Part shown: piece after piece, positions 8,561 to 19,000 of the stretch
Layout of the letters: each line of letters opens with the position of its first letter
Position numbering within the stretch: position 1 is the stretch's first letter
DNA from: CAWBOY01 sp963790585
GTDB lineage: Bacteria; Planctomycetota; Planctomycetia; Gemmatales; Gemmataceae
Reading direction: 5' to 3'
DNA length: 64,000 nucleotides
Assembly: GCA_963790585.1 (NCBI GenBank)
Contig: CAWBOY010000009.1
Span: 1-64,000 of the forward strand
The notes under the pieces: generated by a model
Seen by the model: the letters and a program-made list of their open reading frames with translations, nothing else
Told to the model about the DNA's origin: nothing
Database searches by the model: none
Translations under genes and position numbers: made by a program

Positions 8561-8730
8561 GCCTGGTGTCATGCGTTCTTACTCGAAGCCCTGACACCAG
8601 GCGCAGGGGGGTACCACACGCGAATGTTGGCGCGACGGTCCTGGCCGCAGCGCAAACTCAACTTTGTCAAGTAGTTGCGTTCGCAGACCGTCGCGCCAAG
8701 CCTATGTGCTTTTTTGGCGCGACGGTCTGC
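8561..8730. repeat. Cluster of three inverted repeats
   Basis: GCCTGGTGTCA at 8561-8571 pairs with TGACACCAGGC at 8592-8602. GGCGCGACGGTC at 8629-8640 is inverted at 8686-8697. A 15-bp perfect stem (8684-8698 with 8716-8730) sits around TTTTTT, so the last hairpin could act as a terminator in either direction. The interval 8527-8867 holds no gene that I can support. Confidence 0.7.
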
Positions 8731-8867
8731 AAGCAATGCTCCGCGCGGAACATTAGGGGGATTAAGACGGTGTTATGCCTCAACAATTTTTCGACCTGAT
8801 CTCCGCACGTGTTGTTGTGCATGAGCGGTTCGTTGCCTTAACTTGATGCCTACGGGGTGCATAATCC

Positions 8868-10178
8868 ATGTCCGTAGCTGTTCCCTCTGCCGGGGCGACG
8901 GGCCCTCTGGTTACGACACGGTCGGCCGCACTCGATGAGCTGTCGGCTGTAGCGGCCTGGACGAACGTGATGGTCGCCGCCGTCGCGATGGCTGCTACGT
9001 TGCCCTGCCGCGTTTACGGCCTGGCGTTTATTACGGAACCATTGCTGCATGACTTCGAGATCAGCCGAACGATGTTCGGTGTCGTCAATCTTTGGGCCAC
9101 GCTGGTGGTCGCCGCGCTGTCGGTCGGGTTCGGGACGATAATCACCTATCTCGGCATGAGGCGTACGTATCTTCTGCTGATGGTCACGTTGGCCGGGGCG
9201 ACGGCGTTTCTGACCGTGGTCAGCGGCACCTGGCAATTATTTTTTGCCATCACGATCGCGCGGATTTTGGGCCAGGGCGTCATGGCTCTTCTGAGTACGG
9301 CACTCGTGGCAAAATCATTTCCGCGCGGCACGGCCATGGTCATGGCCGTTTTTTCGATCGTCGTCGCGCTGATGTATGCGGCCGGGGTCTACGTGCTGCA
9401 GCTTCAGTTGACGACCTGGCACATGACGTGGCGCGAAGTCTGGTGGATCATCTCCGCCGTCATGCTGTTTGGAGCCACGCCGCTAGGCTATTTCGCCCTG
9501 CATGAGCCGCGCGTCATGGGCAAACCCGATCCGAATCGCCTCATAGGAACGGCCCCGGAGTTGACGGTCTGGCAGGCGCTGCGCTCGCCGGTCTTCCTCC
9601 TGTTTGGATTGTCGTGCCTCGTCACCGGTATGGCCAATGCTGGCTTCGCCTTGTTCAACGAATCGGTTTTCAAGGATCGCAAACTTGGGACGGATGTGTT
9701 TTTTGAATCGGTAATAATTGGTGTCTTGGGGGCAGCCGTCTTCAAACTCGGCGGCGGCTGGTTGTGCCAGCGCTGGTCCATGGGAAAAATGGCGGCCTTG
9801 TCCATGGTCATGTTCGCGATTGCCTACCTTTGGCTGCCGTTCTTGAATTCGGCTCCGGAAGCCTATATCTGGTCAGTTGTCAAATCGTTCGCCTTTAGCG
9901 TGCATACTCTCATATACTTCGCCATATGGAGCTATGCCTTCGGACGGCGCGACATCGCCCAGATTCAAGGCGCGGCTCACTTTGTGACCATCACGGCGTC
10001 CGGGCTCGGCCCGGTCGTCTTCGGCTGGTGCCGGGATCAGTTTGGCTCCTACGATCCCTGCATGTATATCTCCGGCATCAGCTCGCTGCTGATCGGAGTG
10101 GGCATGTGGTTCGTGCCGGTGCCTTGTGCCGAGGTCCCGGCTGTAGTTTTGGATAGTCCGAGCATTGATGAGGAATAA
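8868..10178 (+). CDS. MFS transporter
   Basis: A 436-residue major facilitator with about 12 hydrophobic segments. The first half has the characteristic loop after helix 2 (GTIITYLGMRRTYLLL, a weak version of the GxxxDxxGRR loop). The protein begins with a soluble stretch of about 30 residues before the first helix. It starts a four-gene co-directional cluster: the next gene begins 25 bases after its stop. The context (two VOC/methyltransferase-like proteins and an Fe/2-oxoglutarate oxygenase) suggests export of a small metabolite or of an organometalloid, but no substrate can be read from the sequence. Confidence 0.9.
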   Translation: MSVAVPSAGATGPLVTTRSAALDELSAVAAWTNVMVAAVAMAATLPCRVYGLAFITEPLLHDFEISRTMFGVVNLWATLVVAALSVGFGTIITYLGMRRTYLLLMVTLAGATAFLTVVSGTWQLFFAITIARILGQGVMALLSTALVAKSFPRGTAMVMAVFSIVVALMYAAGVYVLQLQLTTWHMTWREVWWIISAVMLFGATPLGYFALHEPRVMGKPDPNRLIGTAPELTVWQALRSPVFLLFGLSCLVTGMANAGFALFNESVFKDRKLGTDVFFESVIIGVLGAAVFKLGGGWLCQRWSMGKMAALSMVMFAIAYLWLPFLNSAPEAYIWSVVKSFAFSVHTLIYFAIWSYAFGRRDIAQIQGAAHFVTITASGLGPVVFGWCRDQFGSYDPCMYISGISSLLIGVGMWFVPVPCAEVPAVVLDSPSIDEE

Positions 10179-10203
10179 GTCCGCACCCTCTTGAGAGAAC
10201 CTC

Positions 10204-11271
10204 ATGAACGCGACCCCGATAGATCCGTTGAATAAATTCCACCTGTCCTTGAACGTCTCCAACCTGGCGCGATCGTTGGAGTTTTACAAGATCCTCTTCG
10301 ATCTCCAGCCGGCCAAGTCGTACCCGGACTATGCCAAATTTGAATTGGTCGATCCTCCCGTGATCATGTCCCTGGTGCCGCGCGCACCGGCGCCGGGGTC
10401 GGCGATGTGTAGCGTTGGCTTTCGCATGCCGAGCCGCTCGGCCGTGTTGGAAGCACGCGAGCGCCTGGAGGCAGCGGGTTTGAAACCACAGACTCAGGAG
10501 TGTACCCGTTGCGGCTACACCGAGCAGATGCGCGTGCATGTCGCCGATCCGGACGGTAACTTCTGGTCGCTGTATGCCATCGATCGGCACGTTGCGCCGG
10601 AGGCGATTCGGCAAAGTTTGGATGGCCCTCCAGCCGTGATCTTGCCGGCGCCCAGCACGCAAGTATGGGAACACTTTGCTACGCATCCTTTGCTCGCGCG
10701 GATTCCGTATGAGGATGGATCTCTCGACGAAGTCCGGCTATTGGGAAGCTTCAATCAGCTCCCCGCCGCCGCCGATCGGGAGGCGCTGGTTCGTGAGGCG
10801 ATGCGCGTGTTGAAGGCGGGCGGCGTGGTCCATGTTCATGGTTTGATGGCGGACAAGGCATTTCCCAATGGCTCGCCCGCATTTTCTGGTCTCGCGCTCT
10901 TAATCAAGAACGTCAACGCGATCGACGAGCTATTGGCTCAGTTTCGCACCGTCGGGTTCCACGGCGTGGACTTGATCAATCCCAAGGAGAGCACGCGCCG
11001 CTTCATGCACGACGGCATTCGAGTCGGCGAGACACACATCCGCGCCCACAAACTGGAAGAATTGCCGACGGAGCGCGACCGGGTCGTTCTTTACAAAGGG
11101 CCTTTCAAGGTTTCCCGCGACGACCTGGGCAACGTCTATCCGCGTGGCCGACGCGTCAACGTCGACGGCCAAACGTGGAACCTGCTCCGGCGCGGCGCGG
11201 CCGCGGAGCAGTTTGTGTTTTACGACCCGAATGCCCATGAGATGGAAGTACCGAGCTGCTCGGCCAATTGA
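10204..11271 (+). CDS. VOC (glyoxalase-fold) / half-methyltransferase fusion protein 1
   Basis: A 355-residue two-part protein. Residues 10-125 form a vicinal-oxygen-chelate fold closest in style to ArsI/CadI proteins (HLSLNVSNLARSLEFYKILF; SYPDYAKFELVDPPVIMSL; VHVADPDGNFWSLYAI). Of the three metal ligands present in the neighbour, only His13 is kept; the positions equivalent to its His88 and Glu140 are serine. The vicinal Cys pair is replaced by C-x-x-C (ECTRCGY). Residues 160-290 look like the second half of a class I methyltransferase (LDEVRLLGSF, REAMRVLKAGGVVHV) without the SAM-binding GxGxG motif. The C-terminus YKGPFKVSRDDLGNVYPRG resembles the tail domain of arsenite-methyltransferase-like proteins. 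It is probably a non-catalytic or structural partner of the next gene. Confidence 0.75.
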   Translation: MNATPIDPLNKFHLSLNVSNLARSLEFYKILFDLQPAKSYPDYAKFELVDPPVIMSLVPRAPAPGSAMCSVGFRMPSRSAVLEARERLEAAGLKPQTQECTRCGYTEQMRVHVADPDGNFWSLYAIDRHVAPEAIRQSLDGPPAVILPAPSTQVWEHFATHPLLARIPYEDGSLDEVRLLGSFNQLPAAADREALVREAMRVLKAGGVVHVHGLMADKAFPNGSPAFSGLALLIKNVNAIDELLAQFRTVGFHGVDLINPKESTRRFMHDGIRVGETHIRAHKLEELPTERDRVVLYKGPFKVSRDDLGNVYPRGRRVNVDGQTWNLLRRGAAAEQFVFYDPNAHEMEVPSCSAN

Positions 11272-11297
11272 ATCCTAACCTCCAAGGAGAGCTTACC

Positions 11298-12381
11298 ATG
11301 TCGGCAACCGCGACCCGTCCTCGGAGCGAAAAGGCGCCACCGCTCCTCGAAATGACCGCGCAGGCGCCCGTGCGAGTCAATTATTTCCACCTGAATTTGA
11401 ACGTGGCGGACGTCGATCGCGCCGTGGCGTTCTATCAGGTGTTATTTGGCCAAGCGCCGTTCAAGCACTATCCCGATTTTGCCGAGTTCGTCGTGAGCGA
11501 TCCGGCCCTGGTATTGAACTTGACGCGCTATCCGAGTGTTCCGGGCGGCCCGATCAATCATATTGGGCTGCGCTTCATCGAACTGGACAGTGTGGAAGCA
11601 GTGCGCGTCCGCCTCGAACATGCGGGCTTTGCACCCAACAATCAGGGTACGGTGAACTGCTGTTACGCCAAAGGGACCAAGGTCTGGGCCGTCGATCCCG
11701 ATCACAACCTGCTCGAACTGTATGTACTCCAGGCGGATCTGCCACAGTTCGGCTATGAGGAACCGCCCGCTTTGCCGGAACAAACCACCGGCGCGATATG
11801 GGAACACCGTTTGCCCACCGAACTCCCGGAGCAGATCCCCCAGGCGGATGGCAGCATCGACGAAGTCCAATTGGTGGGATCGTTCAACGGTGGTTTCCCA
11901 GCCGAACGGTTGAGCGCTTTGCTGGCCGAGGCCCTGCGGGTGCTTCGGCCAGGAGGCAAAGTCTATGTGCAGGGCATGGTCGGGGACATTCCATTCCCGG
12001 GTACGCCCGATTTGCCCGGCTTGGCCTCGCGCATCCGGTCGGTGCCGGTCGAACATGAGCCCGTCGATCTGCTACAGGCTGCCGGCTTTGTCAACGTCCA
12101 CTACGAACAGCTCGGCGACATCAAGTGCATCAAAGCCGATGGCGTGCAACTGCGCAAGTTCCGCCTTTATGGAACCAAGCCGGCTGCTGTCGCTCCGGTC
12201 GCCGGCTATGCCGTGAGCTATCGCGGACCTTTCGAGCAGATCGAAACCGACGACGGTTACATATTTCAGGCGCGGCGCGACTGTGGATGTGACGCCCAGC
12301 GTTTGGGAAACGTTGCGGCGCGGTCCAGCCCAGAAGCAGTTTGTATTCTATACGCCGGAAGCCAAAGGCTGTTGCGGCTGA
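11298..12381 (+). CDS. ArsI-like VOC / half-methyltransferase fusion protein 2, frameshifted near the 3' end
   Basis: A paralogue of the preceding gene, with a complete VOC ligand set (His31, His88, Glu140) and a vicinal cysteine pair, Cys121-Cys122, in NCCYAKGTKVWAVDPD. This is the arrangement used by the ArsI carbon-arsenic lyase. Residues 175-290 resemble a methyltransferase C-terminal half (DEVQLVGSFNG, LAEALRVLRPGGKVYVQG). The original frame continues to 12398, but homology to protein 1 shows that one extra base near 12270-12280 shifts it. In the correct frame the protein continues VDVTPSVWETLRRGPAQKQF and ends in Cys-Cys-Gly at a TGA at 12379-12381. The start is ATG 11298, with AAGGAGA 8 bases upstream. 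The arsenical substrate is inferred from motifs only. Confidence 0.75.
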
Positions 12382-12404
12382 GCGAACTAAGAGGTTGAGT
12401 CAGA

Positions 12405-12515
12405 AGCTCCCCTCGCCCCCCGTAATCGGGGGAGAGGGGTTGGGGGTGAGGGGGAAAATCTGCGAAAACTTGACCCCTCACCCCAACCCCTCTCCCCGAT
12501 TGCGGGGGCGAGGGG
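12405..12515. repeat. GC-rich palindromic repeat, type CCCCTCGCCCC, second copy
   Basis: Same architecture as 7937-8060: AGCTCCCCTCGCCCC at the left end is inverted at the right (GGGGCGAGGGGCC), with inner inverted arms GAGAGGGGTTGGGGGTGAGGGG and CCCCTCACCCCAACCCCTCTC. It separates the VOC fusion gene from the dioxygenase gene within the same co-directional cluster. Confidence 0.85.
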
Positions 12516-12575
12516 CCTATGGAACTAACCCCCTGCGCCCTTCTGCTCCATGTTCTCCAGGAATAATATCTCCGC

Positions 12576-13361
12576 ATGTCAACCTCCACCCTCTTATCCC
12601 CGGCTACGGATCGGCGGACCGCATATGACCGGGACGGTTTCATCGTGGTTCGTTCGTTATTTAACGCGACCGAGATGGCGGACACCGCTGCTGAAGCGGA
12701 GCAACTGCTGATCGATTACAAAGAGTTGATGTCGGTCAAAAACCTGCGCTGCCGCTGGCAAAACCACATGACATCCGGCGAATGCACGTTCGAGACGTTT
12801 GATCCGGTTATCGACATCAGCCCCGAGTGCCGCCGGTTGGCGTTGCATACGCGCCTCCTGGCATTGCTCGGCGAACTGTATGGCGAGCCGGCATGCCTGT
12901 TCAAAGACAAGCTGATCTACAAGCCGCCGGGCATCAAAGGCTACGGGCTACACCAGGATTGGATCTCCTGGAGGGAATTCCCGAAGACCTTCCTGACCGT
13001 CCTCATCCCGCTCGATTCGGCTGACCGGAACAATGGTTGCACCGTCGTCTATCCTGGCTACCACCACGATGGCACACTGTCGCCGCTCGATGGCGAGTAT
13101 CACGAGCTTCCCGCCGACACCGTGGATGAGGCGAAAGCGGTCCCGCTAGTGCTACAGCCTGGCGACGTGGCCGTGTTCGGCGGTTTCACGCCGCACCGTT
13201 CGGATCCAAATAGGTCGGACCGATGGCGTCGGCAGCTTTACCTGAGCTACAACGCCTTGTCCGACGGCGGCGACCAGCGCGCGAAGCATTACCGGCAATT
13301 TCACGCCTGGCTGCGCAACAAATACGTGGCGTATGGCAAGACGGACACCTACTTCAAATGA
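12576..13361 (+). CDS. Phytanoyl-CoA dioxygenase (PhyH)-like Fe(II)/2-oxoglutarate oxygenase
   Basis: A 261-residue protein of the PhyH family, which hydroxylates or otherwise oxidises small molecules with Fe(II), O2 and 2-oxoglutarate. The N-terminal YDRDGFIVVRSLFNATEM is the standard family opening. The iron site is visible as His126-x-Asp128 (GYGLHQDWISW) and distal His207 (GFTPHRSDPNRS), and the arginines following it could bind the 2-oxoglutarate carboxylate. It is fourth in the co-directional cluster with the MFS transporter and the two VOC fusions. A repeat between 12405 and 12515 could weaken co-transcription. The substrate is unknown. Confidence 0.88.
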   Translation: MSTSTLLSPATDRRTAYDRDGFIVVRSLFNATEMADTAAEAEQLLIDYKELMSVKNLRCRWQNHMTSGECTFETFDPVIDISPECRRLALHTRLLALLGELYGEPACLFKDKLIYKPPGIKGYGLHQDWISWREFPKTFLTVLIPLDSADRNNGCTVVYPGYHHDGTLSPLDGEYHELPADTVDEAKAVPLVLQPGDVAVFGGFTPHRSDPNRSDRWRRQLYLSYNALSDGGDQRAKHYRQFHAWLRNKYVAYGKTDTYFK

Positions 13362-13368
13362 GCGTTGA

Positions 13369-13499
13369 TTACCGAGCCTGAAGCGTGAGCGAAGAGCATT
13401 TGCATTTTGAAATACAAAAATGCTCTTCGCTGACGCTTCAGGCTCGGTAAAGCGTCAAAAGCGTGAAATGCTCTTCGCTGACGCTTCAGGCTCGGTAAT
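13369..13499. repeat. Palindromic repeat, type CCGAGCCTGAAGCG, with an extra arm
   Basis: ACCGAGCCTGAAGCGTGAGC at 13371-13390 is inverted as GCTGACGCTTCAGGCTCGGT ending near 13448, then repeated once more ending near 13498. The result is one left arm and two right arms. Further family members lie at 25258-25325 (decayed) and 63314-63387. Confidence 0.85.
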
Positions 13500-13587
13500 A
13501 TTCACCCCTTTTGATTGGCCGCGTCACCTCATAAGATAGTCCCTCTTGCCGCACCCATGCCGCGCAGTTTCCGAGGAGGGACGAGCG

Positions 13588-15963
13588 TTGACCGTTTTGC
13601 TGCTGTTCGTCTTCACGCTCACGATCTTTACGAGCGCGACTCTACTCTTTCTTGTGCAGCCGATCGTCGGAAAGCTGTTGCTGCCTTTTTTGGGCGGGAC
13701 GCCGGCGGTTTGGAATACCTGCATGGTCTTCTTCCAGGCGATTTTGCTCCTCGGCTACCTTTACGCCCATTTGCTCTCTCGTATCCAATGCATTCGCCGC
13801 CAATTGGCTATACATACGGTCGTGCTGTGTCTCGCGCTGGCGCCGCTGCTCTGGGTCCATTTCGATGTCACAGCGTTGACCCGCTGGTGGGAACCACCCC
13901 TTTCGGACCCATCCACGGTCAAGCTGTTTGGCTGGCTGCTGCTCGCCCTGTTCGTCCTTGTTGGTTTGCCCTTTTTCGCTCTCTCGGCGAGCGCGCCGCT
14001 GTTGCAAAAGTGGTTTTCCAAGACGACCCATCCCTCGGCCAAGGACCCCTATTTTCTCTACGCGGCGAGCAACGTCGGTAGCATGTTAGCGCTCTTGAGC
14101 TATCCGCTTTGGATCGAGAAGTCTTATACGCTGGGCGAACAGACGAATTATTGGTCGATCGGCTATGGCGGCCTGATCGTGCTGACGATCCTCAGCGGCT
14201 TGCTTGGGTTCTTTACGCGCTCGGCCTCGTGCGATCTTCCGGCGACGATCGATCAGGCACGCGTCCCGGGCTTCTTCCGCGGTCTACGCTGGATCGCGCT
14301 CGCCTTCATTGCCAGCAGCCAAATGTTGGGTGTGACGGCGAAGATCACGACGGACATCGCCCCAGTGCCGTTGCTTTGGATTCTGCCGCTGGCGATCTAT
14401 TTGTTGAGCTTTATCCTGGTCTTTTCAAGGCTACGGGTGTTGTTGCATCCGCTCATGCTGGTCCTCTTGCCCGTCGCCGTGTTTGCGCTCGTCTTCGAGT
14501 CGACCGTCTCGTCCTCCGAAAGCCTGGCGGAATTCCTGTCTCTGCTGATTCCTTGGACGAATTTTCAGATTCCGCACTATAGTTTGAATTACGTAGACCA
14601 TATTTATCTCCATTTGGCCGCCCTGTTCGTAAGCTGCATGGTCTGTCACGGCGAGCTGGCTCGGACGCGGCCCGACCCTCGTTATCTGACGTGGTTCTAC
14701 TTGCTCATGTCGTTTGGCGGTGTGTTGGGCGGACTGTTTAACGCGCTCGTCTGTCCAATGGTTTTCGATCGCTTCGTCGAATATCCCCTTGTCATCGTGC
14801 TGGTCTGTCTCCTGCTGCCCCGGGTCGGCTTCAAGGGAGTAGTCGGAACCTGCTGCGACATATCCTACGCTTCGCTCCTGTTCCTGTTTGGCTTGCTGAT
14901 CGGCACGCTCTTGCTCATCGAGATTTACGTTCCGATCCCAACGATTAAAGAATGGATCGACGTCAAGTTATCCGGGAACGCGTGGACGGCGCGTGTCGGC
15001 ACCTGGTTCGTGAAGCAGATGCCGAGCAGCGAATATGAGGAGACTCGGGAAGAAGAAACCATTCAGTCGAGAAGGCTCATTTACCGTGAGCGCAACTTTT
15101 TCGGCGTCTTCACCGTGGATGAGTCGAGATACTCGCCGTATTGGTGGTATCCGCGCGGCGGCACCTATCTCGCGATGTATCATGGAACCACGACGCACGG
15201 CATTCAGTGGATGGACGAAGGGCAACGCGGCGAGCCTCTGACCTATTTCACCCGTTCCGGGCCGATCGGCCAGGTTTTCGCCGCCGTGAACGCTCGATCG
15301 TCGGGCAAGGCGCTCAGCGTCGGCATCCTTGGCGTCGGCACCGGCACCTTGGCGGCCTATGCCCAGCCGGGTTGGAAGTTGACGCTTTTCGACATCGACC
15401 CGGCCGTCATCCGCGTCGCGCAAAATCAGATAAGGTGGAACGACAAAGGCGAAGAAAAGGGCTTCTTCACCTATATCGAGGATGCCAAGAAAAAAGAGGG
15501 TGTCACGGTCGATGTCAAGCTGGGCGACGGCCGCTTACAGCTGGCCAAGGAGCCGGACGGCGCGTTCGATCTCCTGTTCATGGATGCGTTCAACTCCGAT
15601 GCCGTGCCGGTCCACCTATTGACGAAGGAAGCGATCGAAATCTACAAAAAGAAGCTAAAACCAGACGGTATTCTGGTCATCAACATCGCCAATCGTTATC
15701 TGAATTTTGAGGGCGTGATGGGCAAGCTGGCCCAGGCGACCGGGCTGAAGGGCCTCTACCAAATGAGTGGCTCGCAAGCATTCATCGAGAAATACGCGTC
15801 GGTCTGGGTCGTCATGGCCCGCGACGAGGCAGCCTTCGGTACGCTGAAACAAATGCACGACGGCAAAGCGCGCTGGGAGCCGCTCCCCATAAGCCGCGAC
15901 CCTGTCTGGAGCGACGATTATTCCAACTTGCTCAGCATCTTCAATTGGCGCGATGATAAGTAA
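13588..15963 (+). CDS. Fused membrane protein with spermidine-synthase-like C-terminal domain (first of two)
   Basis: A 791-residue protein of the fused MFS/spermidine-synthase-like family. The first half is a multi-helix membrane domain with the family segment LLFLVQPIVGKLLLPFLGGTPAVWNTCMVFFQ-like sequence near residues 20-50, SASAPLLQKWF, and a second helix group. The C-terminal part (about residues 590-790) is a Rossmann spermidine-synthase-like domain with SVGILGVGTGTLAAYA, DIDPAVIRVA and DLLFMDAFNSDAVPVHLLT. The TTG at 13588 follows GAGGAGGG by 7 bases and is preferred over an ATG at 13546. A close relative follows immediately. The true substrate is not established for this family, and polyamine synthesis should not be assumed. 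Confidence 0.88.
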   Translation: MTVLLLFVFTLTIFTSATLLFLVQPIVGKLLLPFLGGTPAVWNTCMVFFQAILLLGYLYAHLLSRIQCIRRQLAIHTVVLCLALAPLLWVHFDVTALTRWWEPPLSDPSTVKLFGWLLLALFVLVGLPFFALSASAPLLQKWFSKTTHPSAKDPYFLYAASNVGSMLALLSYPLWIEKSYTLGEQTNYWSIGYGGLIVLTILSGLLGFFTRSASCDLPATIDQARVPGFFRGLRWIALAFIASSQMLGVTAKITTDIAPVPLLWILPLAIYLLSFILVFSRLRVLLHPLMLVLLPVAVFALVFESTVSSSESLAEFLSLLIPWTNFQIPHYSLNYVDHIYLHLAALFVSCMVCHGELARTRPDPRYLTWFYLLMSFGGVLGGLFNALVCPMVFDRFVEYPLVIVLVCLLLPRVGFKGVVGTCCDISYASLLFLFGLLIGTLLLIEIYVPIPTIKEWIDVKLSGNAWTARVGTWFVKQMPSSEYEETREEETIQSRRLIYRERNFFGVFTVDESRYSPYWWYPRGGTYLAMYHGTTTHGIQWMDEGQRGEPLTYFTRSGPIGQVFAAVNARSSGKALSVGILGVGTGTLAAYAQPGWKLTLFDIDPAVIRVAQNQIRWNDKGEEKGFFTYIEDAKKKEGVTVDVKLGDGRLQLAKEPDGAFDLLFMDAFNSDAVPVHLLTKEAIEIYKKKLKPDGILVINIANRYLNFEGVMGKLAQATGLKGLYQMSGSQAFIEKYASVWVVMARDEAAFGTLKQMHDGKARWEPLPISRDPVWSDDYSNLLSIFNWRDDK

Positions 15964-16084
15964 ACGGGACATCGCATCGTGTGCGGTGTTCAATGTCAAG
16001 TATGTGTGAGCTTACGTGTCGGGTCCCAGGCCCCCCAACGAAATCTTCCCTTCATCCACGAATCGCCCCTCGGAGGTTGTCCCC

Positions 16085-19000
16085 TTGCCTGCCATGCCTC
16101 TTGTCATGTTGCTCGTGTTCGCGCTGACCTTGTTCAGCAACGCCACGCTGCTGTTCTTGGTTCAGCCCATGGTGGGCAAGATGATTCTGCCGCTGTTGGG
16201 AGGGACGCCGGCGGTTTGGAACACCTGCATGGTGTTTTTCCAGGCGATTCTCCTGGCCGGCTATGGCTACGCGCATGCGGCTCCCGCGAGGCTCGGCGCA
16301 CGCAAGCAGGCGGGCTGGCATCTGTTGCTGTTGCTCGTGCCTTTGTTTTTTCTGCCGCTGACCGTGCGTGAGGACATCATCACAGGAGGGTCGGACAATC
16401 CGGCCCTTCAGGTTCTCCTGTTGTTGTTGGTGATGGTTGGCGTGCCGTTCTTCGTGGTCAGCACCAGCGCCCCGTTGCTGCAGACCTGGTTCGCGGATAC
16501 GAATCATCCCGCCGCCAAGGACCCGTACTTTCTCTATGGTGCGAGCAACCTCGGCAGCATGGCGTCGCTCATTGGCTATCCGACGCTGGTCGAGCCATAT
16601 TTGACAATTCCCCAACAGACCTATCTCTGGGTGGTTGGCTATTGTTTGGTCGCGTGTTTGATGGTCTGTTGCGCCTTCTTGCTGTGGATGTCGCCGCCCC
16701 CCGCGCCGTCTCAGGCCGTGGTCGAAGAAGAGACGATCATGGGCGTTGCCGTACCTGGCAACGAAGCGGTACGGAGCACGGCTTACAAGGGCGACGTCGA
16801 TCGGTTCATCGACGCCAAGCGCAAGCGGAAAAAGCGGTTCGATAAGTTTGAATCGCCTCCAAGCAAGCTGACGCCTGATTCTTCCCTCGCCGAAAGGCAG
16901 GCGGAGGACGTCGCCAATGACGCGGCCACGCGCCCGGTCACCTGGTTGCGACGGCTGCGCTGGGTCATGCTCGCTTTCGTTCCGTCGAGCCTGATGCTCG
17001 GCGCGACGACGTATATCACCACGGATATTGCGCCGATCCCGCTTTTGTGGATCGCGCCGCTAGCCATCTACTTGCTCAGCTTCATCTTGGTGTTCGCCAA
17101 TATGAAGACGAAGACGCAGAACGTCTTCGTCTTTGGCCTATTGGTTCTGCTGCTCGGCTCGATCGCCTTTGGCATGCCGAATTTCTTTTTCACGCCACCG
17201 CGCAGCGGCCATATGTTCTATCCGTTGGGATTCATGGATGGCTTCGTCGAAGCGATTTATCAAATCATCAATTCGTTCACGTCCGACGAGAAATTTACGG
17301 GAACGATGGCGCTGTGCCTCTTGATTTGGGCCGCGTGCGGCGTCGGCGGGTATTATTCCTGGCGAATCTTCCGGCTGCGCGAGCCGCGGCTGTTGCATCA
17401 ATCGATGGTCCTTGGCCTGCCGCTCGTCGTCCTGATCCTCGTGTTCATGATGCTGACGGAGATTCGGCCCAAAATCGGCCTGACGATTTCCCTGCATCTG
17501 CTGCTGTTGTTCTTCGTTTCGATGGTCTGTCACGGTGAGATGGCGATCGATCGGCCCTCGACCAAACACCTGACCGAGTTCTTCCTGACGATGTCCGCCG
17601 GCGGCGTACTCGGCGGCTTGTTCAACGCCCTGTTCGCGCCGATCGCGTTCAATTCGCTCGCCGAGTATCCGCTGGCGATGGTCGTGGCCTGTCTGTTATT
17701 GCCGCCCTTGGCCGCGGAGAAACAGAGTACGTGGAACTGGTGGGTCGATATCAGCCTGACTGCCATATTCTTCTTTACAGGAGCCCTTTTAATCTGGATT
17801 CGGCTTTCCGACAAAGACATTCCATTCTCCCAGTTGGCCGAGGCGCGCTGGGGTTGGATGCTGACAGCGCTCCTGTTGTCTACCGGTCTTGGCGTCCTCT
17901 ATGCCTTGCGTGGTAAACCAGAGCAGCGTCCCGCTCGCTGGCTCGACCTGGCGTTGCCGGCGTCTTTGGGCGTCCTGGCGATCGGTTTGATATGGGGGCT
18001 TTATTCCGACCTGCTTTTCAAGCAGTTGTTTGTCGTCGCCTATCGTGTTCACATCCTGCCTGCCCAATTGCGCGTGATGCTGACCTATGGCTTGCCGGCG
18101 ATTCTCTGTTACACGTTCGTCGAGCGTTCGGCTCGCTTCGGGTTGGGCGTCGGGGCTATCCTGTTGGCCAGCTCATTCTGCGCTCTCTTTGAGAAGCATA
18201 TCATTTTGCAGGAGCGTAGTTTCTTCGGCGTATTGCAGGTCGAGACGGAGTCGGAGAGCATCGACCCTGATCTCGCCTTCTTCGGGCCGACCGAATTGAG
18301 ATGGGATTATAACCGCCTGATTCATGGTACGACGCTCCATGGCAAGCAGTATACGTTCCCGCCGGATGCCGCGCAAGAAGCGATCACGTATTACCACCGG
18401 AGCGGACCGATTGGCCATCTGATGTCCAAGTACAACGAGGACGTGCCGAGCAATCCAAAACACCCGCTCGCAGTCATTGGCCTCGGCACGGGCTCCATGT
18501 CGATCTATGCTCTGCCGGGTCAGAAACTCGTTTTCTACGATATCGACCCAACGGTCAAGCGAATCAGTTATGACACCGACAAGTATTTCTCATTCGTCAC
18601 TGCCGCGAAGGCGCGGGGAGCGATCATCGACCTGAAGATCAATGATGCACGACTGGAATTGAAGAAGCCCGTCCAGTCGGAGGATGACAAATTCGGCATG
18701 ATGTTCGTCGATGCGTTTAGCTCGGACGCGATTCCAATTCACTTGATTACGCAAGAAGCAATCAAGATCTACCTCCAGAATCTGCGCGAAGAAGGGATTC
18801 TGGTGTTCCACATCTCAAATCGGTACTTGAACCTCCAGCCGGTTTTGGCTCGCCTGGCGGAGGCTGAGGGCCTCATTGCCTACGTCGAGAGCGACGACGA
18901 CGACGCGGCCTATCCCGGTAAGACGCGTTCGACTTGGGTGGCCCTGGCGCGGAAGCCTGAGTACCTGAAGCGCTTGAATTTCGCGGAAGCGCAGGTGAAA

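Noticed and set aside
7937..12515. Repeated GC-rich units as a possible CRISPR array
   Set aside because: The units are inverted and unevenly spaced, with no constant-length spacers and no cas genes in the window.
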